Shown here piece by piece: positions 1 through 5,071 of a DNA stretch of 6,026 bases. Under the pieces are notes generated by a model, which saw only the letters and a list, made by a program, of their open reading frames with translations, searched no databases and was not told the origin of the DNA. The number at the start of each line of letters is the position of its first letter. Position 1 is the stretch's first letter. The position numbers and the translations under genes are program-made. Origin of the DNA: Pedosphaera sp. (lineage in GTDB: Bacteria; Verrucomicrobiota; Verrucomicrobiia; Limisphaerales; Pedosphaeraceae); assembly GCA_028293465.1 (NCBI GenBank), contig JAQGOT010000678.1:1-6026 (forward strand), in the 5' to 3' direction.

Positions 1-17
1 AATCCGGTGCCAAGTCG

Positions 18-37
18 GTGCGTACACCGTAACGCAC
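18..37. repeat. Small inverted repeat upstream of the integrase remnant
   Basis: GTGCGT (18-23) and ACGCAC (32-37) form a six-base inverted repeat around an eight-base loop. The hexamer CGGTGC also occurs twice nearby (5-10 and 16-21). The repeat lies about 35 bases before the integrase start, so it could be part of a promoter or of the recombinase's own recognition DNA. Arms this short also arise by chance. No tRNA gene, the usual att target, is visible here. Confidence 0.2.
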
Positions 38-71
38 TCTTCTCGGAATCGCTTAGCCTCAACATGCGATT

Positions 72-260
72 ATGAAGCACCGTTATTGGCTCTACCAGCG
101 AGAGAGTGGTTGCTTTTACCTCCAGGATGCGGAAACCGGCAAGCGCACGAGCCTCCGCACGACGGATCGGCTCCAAGCCGAACGACCCCGGGACGCGAAG
201 AACCAGACCGTGGAGCAGTCGATGCTCAACTTGGCCTTGGGCAAAGAAATATTGCTGTGA
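72..260 (+). pseudogene. Tyrosine recombinase (phage-type integrase) remnant, N-terminal fragment
   Basis: Translation from the ATG at 72 gives 62 residues. It begins MKHRYWLYQRESGCFYLQD, followed by ETGKRTSLRT and a basic stretch up to LNLALGKEILL. This matches the N-terminal arm-binding region of verrucomicrobial site-specific integrases as I know them: short beta strands with a Y-x-x-D/E-T-G-K turn, then a helix beginning the core-binding domain. A full protein would have about 350-450 residues and carry the catalytic R-K-H-R-H-Y set; none of that is present. The TGA at 258-260 ends the frame, but the same frame stays open for 19 more codons (QETDGRRFDG...) to TAA at 318-320. That may be decayed integrase sequence. 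The product cannot recombine DNA. The family call rests on N-terminal resemblance only; the fragment is surrounded by other mobile-element debris, which fits. Confidence 0.6.
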
Positions 261-299
261 CAGGAGACTGATGGTAGGCGGTTCGATGGGGTAAAAGAT

Positions 300-716
300 T
301 TCACCAGTCATTTTGAATAAAAAACCGTGGATTTTGCTCTCTCCTTCATGGGCGCGCGCAATAGCCGCAATTGCTTCATTTTCGATGCGGTCAATCCAAG
401 CCGAAACCCGCCGGAACTGTCGAAGTCGCGTCGAGGCGAGTTTGGGTTTTTTCTGGACGGGATTGTCGCGGATGAACTTCAGCTCCTTGACCGCTTGGAC
501 AATCTCCTGGCAACATCGTGTAGCCAACACCTGGAACTCCGACTGCGGCGGCCTTGGAATCAGGCCTTTCAGCGTTGACGCCCTGTGAACCACACTGGGT
601 GGCTGCGCCTTGAATGTAGTTTTCAAGCATGATTTTGGGGCATTCGAGCAAGGGTGACGGTACGTTCTTCGTCCAGCTTCCAGGCGAGAGAATCCAATTT
701 CCGCAGCATATCCCGG
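300..716 (-). pseudogene. Open minus-strand frame of unknown family, probable gene remnant
   Basis: On the minus strand one frame is open from just after a TGA at 717-719 down to the window's left edge. Its convincing part lies at roughly 300-566 and reads, in pieces, FQVLATRCCQEIVQAVKELK, FIRDNPVQKKPK, then FRRVSAWIDRIENEAIAAIA and RAHEGESKIHGFLFKMTGE. The composition is helical, charged and protein-like, and much better than the other frames here. There is no ATG in the frame above position 350; only GTG, TTG or CTG could start it. Below about 260 the frame is the antisense of the integrase fragment and is probably meaningless. I do not recognise the family. It could be the tail of a helical accessory protein whose start was lost, perhaps related to the ORF at 623-832 in another frame, or an accidental open frame. 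Confidence 0.3.
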
Positions 717-832
717 TCAAGTTGCCGCGTTTTCAACCCTGAGACGAGTTGGATCCATTCACTTTCAGCATACGGGAGACGCTGCGTCAAGGACGCGGCA
801 ACGGCAGAGGCAGCAAACCGAGTGCAGGCCAT
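623..832 (-). pseudogene. Unidentified minus-strand ORF abutting the truncated transposase
   Basis: The 69-codon frame opens with an ATG (830-832) inside transposase DNA, so its first residues are not native. The second half looks like real protein: SEWIQLVSGLKTRQLDRD, MLRKLDSLAWKLDEERTVTL, then ARMPQNHA and a TGA at 623-625. It is rich in Leu, Lys, Glu and Arg with helical spacing. It most likely represents the 3' end of an older gene into which, or beside which, the IS630 element was joined at about 800-815. The helical frame at 300-566 follows on the same strand in a different phase, so the two may be parts of one frameshifted gene or two successive genes. I do not recognise a family and propose no function. 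Confidence 0.3.
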
Positions 833-1492
833 TGAGCGACTCCTGGCGCACCAGCGAATAAATCCTGCCCGGCGGCGGCACCGCCCCCATCACGGACAGG
901 TGGTCGTTCGTTTGCCACTCCTGGAGGACCGGGGTCGCGCCCCTGGGGGCATGGGTTTTGACCACCCCGGGCGGCGAATAAAAGCCCGATTCGTCAATAA
1001 ATACAAGGGTGCGGCGCGCTTGTTTGACCCGCTTTTTCACTTCCGGCCAGACCTCCACGCGCCAGCGCTCAATCGCCGCCTCGTCCCGCTGAATGGGCCT
1101 GACCAGCGGCACCTGCGGCGTCCAACCCAGTGGCTTCAACCGGCGGGAGACTTGACTGCGGCGATAACGAACCCCCGCTCCTCGGCCAGGACCGCCGCCA
1201 CGCGCGGGCAGGTCCAGACCTCGCCCCGGAAGCCGTAAGCCTCAGCGCCGTGCCGGAGAAAGTCGGGAAGCAGGGACTTTTGTTGGGCGCTCAGCCTGCT
1301 CGGACGCCCCGGCTGCGGCGCATCCCCCAGCGCCCCCAACCCACCCAAGCTGACGGACTTGAACCACTGGCTGACGGCACCTTCGGTTACATCCAGGACC
1401 ACGGCAATGTCGCGCTGTCTCAACCCAAGCCCGCGCAAGTACAAGGCTTGCCTTCTCCGCCACTCCCCGGCGGAAAACCGTTCAATACCCAC
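816..1492 (-). pseudogene. IS630-family transposase, frameshifted and 3'-truncated
   Basis: The gene opens with GTG (1490-1492). The first frame encodes an N-terminal helix-turn-helix (residues about 12-45: RRRQALYLRGLGLRQRDIAV then VTEGAVSQWF), followed by a PGRPSRL linker. At about 1172-1176 (five C on the plus strand) the homology moves to the next frame, which continues VRYRRSQVSR, LKPLGWTPQ, PLVRPIQRDEAAIERWR, TLVFIDESGF, GVVKTHAPRG and RQESLNGLHSV. The FIDESGF aspartate is the first catalytic Asp of the DDE set. Homology stops near 816, before the second Asp (usual WDGSPIH-like segment) and the catalytic Glu, so the enzyme is inactive. Full IS630 transposases run about 340-360 residues; about 226 are recoverable here. 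Some IS630 relatives use programmed frameshifting, so the shift could be ancestral; the truncation is unambiguous decay. Confidence 0.88.
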
Positions 1493-1502
1493 AGCTTACC
1501 AT

Positions 1503-1542
1503 GGCGCACCCGAAAAACTTTAGCGACTTATGCACGGCTCAG
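1503..1542 (-). repeat. Putative IS630 left-end terminal repeat
   Basis: Read on the minus strand, the stretch starts CTGAGCCGTGCATAAGTCGC, continues through an A/T-rich GCTAAAGTTTTTCGG and ends GGTGCGCC, a short distance before the transposase start. Position and composition fit an IS terminus. Its outer nine bases (ACGGCTCAG on the plus strand, 1534-1542) recur at 1575-1583, outside the presumed element. With the opposite end deleted, the inverted-repeat relation cannot be shown here. Confidence 0.35.
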
Positions 1543-1599
1543 TAATAATTCAATGGATCTTCGTGGCGAACAAGACGGCTCAGGTGGACTTGGCATTAT

Positions 1600-1778
1600 T
1601 CAGAACGCTGCAAAATAACCGAGTTCCCGCAACGAGAGGTGTTTCTCGCCGACGATGACGTGGTCCAGGACCTCGATCTTGAGCAGTTGACCGATCCCGC
1701 GTCACCTTGATGTCGGCTTCACTGGGCGTCGGATCCCCCGAGGGGATGGTTGTGCATCAGGACGATGGGCGTGTCATC
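1600..1778 (-). pseudogene. radC: RadC-like JAB/MPN-domain protein remnant, C-terminal part
   Basis: Read on the minus strand, three frames together rebuild the RadC C-terminus. The first gives DDTPIVLMHNHP (1778-1743). After one extra base in the G run at 1742-1745 comes SGDPTPSEADIKVTRD. After an apparent two-base loss near 1693-1696 comes GQLLKIEVLDHVIVGEKHLS, then LRELGYFAAF and TGA at 1600-1602. The restored H-N-H-P-S-G-D...D is the JAMM metal-binding motif, and VLDHVIVG is the usual C-terminal signature. Without repair, the first frame stops right after the histidines. Upstream of about 1779 the RadC homology is lost, so the N-terminal HhH region (normally about 100 residues or more) is absent. 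RadC homologues are often carried on mobile elements and their function is poorly defined. This copy is dead. Confidence 0.85.
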
Positions 1779-2346
1779 CAGCCTAGCCCTCCGACCGCCG
1801 TGACGGCTGGCCCACTACCCCGGCATTACTCGGCAGCTACTGGTAAGGACGGGATACGCAGCCGCTTGGTGTAACTGATACACCTAAAACCGCGTTCGGT
1901 TTCATGACGCCTACGCCTACGTGGCGTTCTACGGATAGAAGGGGCATCGCATGGGACGCACACAAGTCGAGCGGTGAGTTTGCTCCCCTCGGTATCTCAA
2001 AACGAATGGTGCGTCCTCAACCCTCCATGCCAGCGGGACGAGTTTTTGCTTCAGCGCCATCCGTGGCGGGCAGTTTGTGACCGAAACCGTGGTGACGACC
2101 CCGCACGCCACCGACCTGAGGCTTTCATTGGCGAACATCCGAGTTGACTGACCGACTTTGTATCGCTCTCAAAAGCCTCATGGAACAACCCTCCAACACC
2201 GCTTCCATCTGCTCTATCCGGAAAATGATTTGCGAGAATCGCTCCAGCCGGATTGCCTTCGATCCCGGAGGCAGCGACTCTGACGGTGGAGGTGTCATGA
2301 CAACTCTGTAACTTCCTGGATACATCCAAGGGCGTGCGTTTGGCAT
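1779..2346. other. Gene-poor stretch, probably degenerate accessory DNA
   Basis: About 570 bases hold only short minus-strand ORFs. The least unlikely are 1929-2138 (contains PPRMALKQKLVPLAWRVED) and 2125-2346 (ends with a helical stretch, RLERFSQIIFRIEQMEAVLE ... SVNSDVRQ), which partly overlap each other and a third frame at 2051-2329. None shows a family motif, a good ribosome binding site or clear coding character. Either of the two could be the decayed end of a gene or part of a dispersed genomic repeat. I saw no tRNA, CRISPR or group II intron domain V signature. The stretch from 2347 to the promoter region is also empty. Confidence 0.45.
1868..1884. repeat. Perfect 6-bp palindrome, spacer 5
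   Basis: GGTGTA (1868-1873) and TACACC (1879-1884) flank ACTGA. A second, weaker hairpin follows at 1913-1927 (ACGCC, loop TACGT, GGCGT), preceded by a tandem ACGCCT. Both lie in the gene-poor stretch beside the RadC remnant. They might be recombination or protein-binding sites of the lost element, or chance. Confidence 0.25.
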
Positions 2347-2389
2347 CAGATCATTGCCGGCTTATCCTTCACGCTTGAGCAGGTTGGAA

Positions 2390-2417
2390 TTGGAATACTT
2401 ATGCGGAATAATATATT
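2390..2417 (+). promoter_or_regulatory. Candidate sigma-70 promoter for the phosphatase-glpD pair
   Basis: TTGGAA (2390-2395) and TATATT (2412-2417) are separated by 16 bases, close to the -35/-10 consensus. They sit in a distinctly AT-richer patch about 80 bases before the phosphatase ORF. An alternative pairing is TTGGAA (2384-2389) with TAATAT (2409-2414), spacer 19. Prediction by eye only. Confidence 0.35.
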
Positions 2418-2435
2418 TGACCGCGGCAACGGCGC

Positions 2436-2456
2436 GTTGTTAACTGTGATAACAAC
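2436..2456. promoter_or_regulatory. Candidate operator palindrome
   Basis: GTTGTTA (2436-2442) and TAACAAC (2450-2456) are perfect seven-base arms around a seven-base spacer (ACTGTGA). The centre-to-centre distance of the arms is 14 bases. The site lies just downstream of the proposed -10, where a bound repressor would block transcription. The SorC-family regulator encoded downstream is one candidate ligand, but any regulator with a two-fold site would fit. There is no U-tract after it, so a terminator is unlikely. Confidence 0.35.
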
Positions 2457-2496
2457 CATGTGCCGTCGGGCGTGAGCCGGATCGTGGTAGCCTTGA

Positions 2497-3420
2497 ATGA
2501 ATTTTCACTCTGAACAACGTTCGCAGCAGCAAGCAGCACTCTCTGCGATTGCGCGGCCCTCGGCAAAAATAAGCCAACGCCCCAATTCGGCTGTTTCATT
2601 ACGGGGCAGGACCTCGCAGGCCGGGATTCGGCATGTGGCGTTGGATATGGACGGGACGATTTACAGCGGAGGCACGTTGTTCTCGGACACGGTGCCGTTT
2701 CTAAAATTGCTCAACCGCCTCGGCGTCGGTTATACTTTTCTGACCAACAACTCCTCCAAGAGCGTTTCTGATTACGTGGCGCATTTGCAACGAATGGGCA
2801 TCACGGCTGCGGCGGACGAATTTTTCACCTCCACACAGGCCAGCGTCGAATATCTGCGCGAGGAAATGCCAAAAGCACGACGGCTGTTTGTTTTGGGCAC
2901 GGAAAGCATGAGAAAGGAAATTGCCTCGGCTGGTTTCGTCGTGACGGCCGACGATCCTTCGGACGAACCGGATGCGGTGCTGGTGGGTTTCGACACCGCG
3001 CTGACGTTCGCGCGATTGTGCCGGACGGCGCATTGGATCAGGCGCGGCAAGCCATTCATCGCGTCCCATCCAGATCGTGTGTGTCCGACGGACGAGCCAA
3101 CAGTGCTGGTGGATTGCGGTTCAGTCTGCGCAGCGTTGAAAGAGGCGACGGGCCGCGGGCCTGACGCTGTGCTCGGCAAACCTGATCCACGCATGTTGCG
3201 CGGGCTGTTGCAAAGCCACGGCTTGCGACCAGAGAATCTGGCGATGGTCGGCGACCGGCTTTACACCGATATGGAAATGGCCCGCCGCGCCGGTGCTTTC
3301 GGCGTTTTGGTGCTTACCGGCGAAACCACGCTTGCCGACGCCCGCCAGTCGTCCGTTCAACCTGATCTGATCGTTTCCAATCTTGCCGAACTCGGCGCGA
3401 AGTTGGTCGAAGCCAAATGA
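2497..3420 (+). CDS. HAD-IIA (NagD-like) sugar/glycerol phosphatase
   Basis: A 307-residue cytoplasmic HAD-superfamily hydrolase that should remove phosphate from a small phosphorylated metabolite. Motif I is LDMDGT (D50 nucleophile, D52 acid/base); motif II is TNNSSKS (83-89); motif III is the Lys of LGKPDP (K228); motif IV is GDRLYTD (D253, D258 for Mg2+). The segment between motifs II and III (about 90-220) is the C2-type cap of subfamily IIA, shared by NagD, AraL, Pho13 and the glycerol-3-phosphate/phosphoglycolate phosphatases. The first about 43 residues are Gln/Ser/Arg-rich and not part of the fold, and no good ribosome binding site precedes the ATG at 2497, so the true start may lie nearer the IRHVALDMDG segment (for example GTG at 2635). 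The stop overlaps the glpD start (ATGA, 3417-3420), which points to translational coupling and a substrate linked to glycerol-3-phosphate. Family certain, substrate unknown. Confidence 0.9.
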   Translation: MNFHSEQRSQQQAALSAIARPSAKISQRPNSAVSLRGRTSQAGIRHVALDMDGTIYSGGTLFSDTVPFLKLLNRLGVGYTFLTNNSSKSVSDYVAHLQRMGITAAADEFFTSTQASVEYLREEMPKARRLFVLGTESMRKEIASAGFVVTADDPSDEPDAVLVGFDTALTFARLCRTAHWIRRGKPFIASHPDRVCPTDEPTVLVDCGSVCAALKEATGRGPDAVLGKPDPRMLRGLLQSHGLRPENLAMVGDRLYTDMEMARRAGAFGVLVLTGETTLADARQSSVQPDLIVSNLAELGAKLVEAK

Positions 3421-4910
3421 GAGGCAGTCGCGAGATGAAACGCTCAATGTCCACTGCGCGCGACCAGGAAATTCAAAAACTCGTTTCCGAGACTTTGGAC
3501 GTGCTGGTCATCGGCGGCGGCATTGTCGGTTCCGGAATTGCGCGCGACGCGGCCCTGCGGGGGCTGCGCGTTGGACTCGTGGAGCGGCGCGATTTCGCCT
3601 CCGGCACCAGCAGCCGGTCCAGCCGCTTGCTGCATGGCGGGCTGCGTTATCTGGCCCAAGGACGCGTCGGATTGGTTCACGAAGCGAGCGTGGAGAAAAA
3701 GGTCATTCACCAGATCGCCCCGCATCTGGCCGAGCCGCTGCCGTTCATTTTCCCCACCTACAACGACAACCAGAACTGGATGCTTTGGCAATTGAAGATC
3801 GGCGTCAAAATTTACGACCTGCTCTGCGGCGGGAGGAATTTGGGCAGTTCAACCTGGTTAAGTCGCGACGAGGCGCTACGCAAAGTTCCAGCGCTGACTC
3901 CGGATAAACTTACTGGCGCGGTGCGTTACTTCGACGGTTTTACCAATGACGCGCGCCTTACGATCGACACCTTGCGCTCGGCGGCGCGGAGCGGAGCTGC
4001 CATCGTCAACTACTGCCAGTTCACCGGTGCGACCCGCTCCAACGCGTGGGAATGTGATTTGGAAGATCGGTTGAGTCAAAGCAAGCTTAAGGTCCAGGCC
4101 CGCGCCGTGGTCAACGCCACCGGCCCGTGGGCGGACGGTTTGCCGCACAGCCGGGTGAAATTGCGGGCGACGAAGGGCGTCCATCTGGTTGTCGACCGCG
4201 CGCGCGTGCCCGTGCCCGAGGCGGTGGTGATGACCGAAGGCAAACGCATTCTCTTCGCCATTCCTTGGGGGCAGCGGACGATTCTGGGCACGACCGACAC
4301 GGATTACACAGGAGCACTGGATCGCGTCACCGCCGACAGCGCGGACATCCAATACATCCTTCGCGTCACGAATCAATTTTTCCCCACCGTTAAACTCGCC
4401 GAACCGGATGTGATCAGTGCCTGGGCTGGTCTGCGTCCATTGATTGCCAATCCGAACGGCAAGCCGTCGGACGTTTCGCGCTCGCATGAGATCCGCACGC
4501 CGGAGCCGGGCTGGTGGGACGTCGCCGGCGGCAAGCTCACCACCTATCGTTTAATGGCCGAGCAGACGACCGATCAAGTCGTCAAGTGGCTGCGCGGCCG
4601 GCACGGGTTGAACGGATCAGTGACGCCGTGTTGCACCGCGCACGAGCTGTTGTTGCCAAGAGCGGAAACCAATGGCATCAGCGGCATTCTGCCTCCCGAG
4701 TTCGGACGTGAAGCGGTGGAATATTTCTGCGCCAACGAATGGGTGACTCACCTCGAAGACGTGATGGTTCGCCGCACGAGCTGGGAACATTACTTCAGCA
4801 ACGCCGCTGCGCGCGCGCGCGAAGTCGCAGAATGGATGGCGCAATCACTCGGCTGGACTGCGACACACAAGGCTGCCGAGTTGGAGCGCTATCTGGAATT
4901 CTCAAAGTGA
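3417..4910 (+). CDS. glpD: Aerobic glycerol-3-phosphate dehydrogenase (FAD-dependent)
   Basis: Oxidises sn-glycerol-3-phosphate to dihydroxyacetone phosphate, passing electrons through FAD to membrane quinone; a peripheral membrane enzyme linking glycerol and lipid turnover to glycolysis and respiration. The 497 residues match the usual length (about 500). The N-terminal Rossmann FAD motif is GGGIVGSGIARDAALRG (33-49), followed by the family signature SGTSSRSSRLLHGGLRYL (62-79). Further family segments are VNATGPWAD (232-240), KGVHLV (253-258), GTTDTDY (291-297), WAGLRPL (336-342) and GGKLTTYR (371-378). The C-terminal helical cap domain has EDVMVRRTSW (447-456). ATG 3417 overlaps the phosphatase stop; ATG 3435 is an attractive alternative, with GAGAGG (3419-3424) ten bases ahead. 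No glycerol kinase or facilitator gene is visible next to it, so the source of its substrate is unclear. Confidence 0.96.
   Translation: MRGSREMKRSMSTARDQEIQKLVSETLDVLVIGGGIVGSGIARDAALRGLRVGLVERRDFASGTSSRSSRLLHGGLRYLAQGRVGLVHEASVEKKVIHQIAPHLAEPLPFIFPTYNDNQNWMLWQLKIGVKIYDLLCGGRNLGSSTWLSRDEALRKVPALTPDKLTGAVRYFDGFTNDARLTIDTLRSAARSGAAIVNYCQFTGATRSNAWECDLEDRLSQSKLKVQARAVVNATGPWADGLPHSRVKLRATKGVHLVVDRARVPVPEAVVMTEGKRILFAIPWGQRTILGTTDTDYTGALDRVTADSADIQYILRVTNQFFPTVKLAEPDVISAWAGLRPLIANPNGKPSDVSRSHEIRTPEPGWWDVAGGKLTTYRLMAEQTTDQVVKWLRGRHGLNGSVTPCCTAHELLLPRAETNGISGILPPEFGREAVEYFCANEWVTHLEDVMVRRTSWEHYFSNAAARAREVAEWMAQSLGWTATHKAAELERYLEFSK
3419..3437 (+). promoter_or_regulatory. Ribosome binding site that may move the glpD start
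   Basis: GAGAGG (3419-3424) lies ten bases before ATG 3435 and overlaps the phosphatase stop codon. The upstream ATG at 3417 has only a weak GAAG before it. Either start keeps the FAD motif intact; the downstream start would give a protein six residues shorter. Confidence 0.45.
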
Positions 4911-4948
4911 TGCGAAACGCCCCAATAAATAGGGACGGGGCAGCTCGG

Positions 4949-4971
4949 GGTTCCGCCCTCCGGCGGCAACC
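4949..4971. repeat. GC-rich hairpin between glpD and the SorC gene
   Basis: GGTTCCGCC (4949-4957) pairs with GGCGG-C-AACC (4962-4971), leaving a CTCC loop and one bulged C. An outer stem GGCAG (4939-4943) with CTGCC (4971-4975) is also possible, but it shares C4971 with the inner stem. No clear T-run follows, so it is at best a weak terminator for glpD. The arrangement, including the GGCGGAA-type segment at about 4997-5004, resembles the REP-like dispersed intergenic repeats of verrucomicrobial genomes. That resemblance is my impression and not shown within this window. The rest of 4911-5059 shows no gene. Confidence 0.4.
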
Positions 4972-5059
4972 TGCCGTGTTTCGCCCGGACCACCTGAAGG
5001 CGGAAATCCAAACAGGAACCGAGTCGAAACGCGTCCGCGAGCTGGCCCTTGAATCCACC

Positions 5060-5063
5060 GAGG
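5060..5063 (+). promoter_or_regulatory. Shine-Dalgarno deciding the SorC start
   Basis: GAGG lies eight bases before ATG 5072. The alternative ATG at 5114, closer to where family members usually begin, has no comparable site. This favours 5072, which adds 14 residues. Confidence 0.5.
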
Positions 5064-5071
5064 CAAGATAT

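Larger units (their letters stand above)
805..1542 (-). mobile_element. IS630-family insertion sequence remnant
   Basis: The element comprises the broken transposase and about 50 bases of upstream DNA running to a probable terminus near 1542, next to a TA dinucleotide (1543-1544). IS630/Tc1-type elements insert at TA. The other terminus is missing: transposase homology ends abruptly at about 805-816 and unrelated sequence follows. I saw no second copy of the GGTGCGCC-type end elsewhere in the window. The outer boundary is an estimate, and the inner one is the point where homology is lost. Confidence 0.6.

Noticed and set aside
391..720. Minus-strand ORF of 109 codons starting with an ATG
   Set aside because: Its composition (Gly/Pro/Cys-rich, no helical pattern) is worse than the overlapping frame at 300-566, which reads as protein.
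654..1238. Long plus-strand ORF of 194 codons
   Set aside because: It is the antisense of the IS630 transposase, whose conserved motifs are on the minus strand; the Arg/Pro-rich translation is typical of a shadow frame.
1130..1618. Plus-strand ORF of 162 codons
   Set aside because: Also antisense to the transposase HTH region; no family motif.
1..2400. CRISPR array, tRNA att site, group II intron or toxin-antitoxin pair
   Set aside because: No regularly spaced direct repeats, no cloverleaf, no domain V-like hairpin and no recognisable toxin or antitoxin motif were seen.
2436..2456. Palindrome as a rho-independent terminator
   Set aside because: Stem is AT-rich with a seven-base loop and no following T-run.
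2399..2599. Minus-strand ORF of 66 codons overlapping the phosphatase start
   Set aside because: No motif and no ribosome binding site; it overlaps the proposed promoter and palindrome. Kept only as a further reason to doubt the upstream start of the phosphatase.
3876..4487. Minus-strand ORF of 203 codons
   Set aside because: Antisense of glpD, whose motifs and length are unambiguous.
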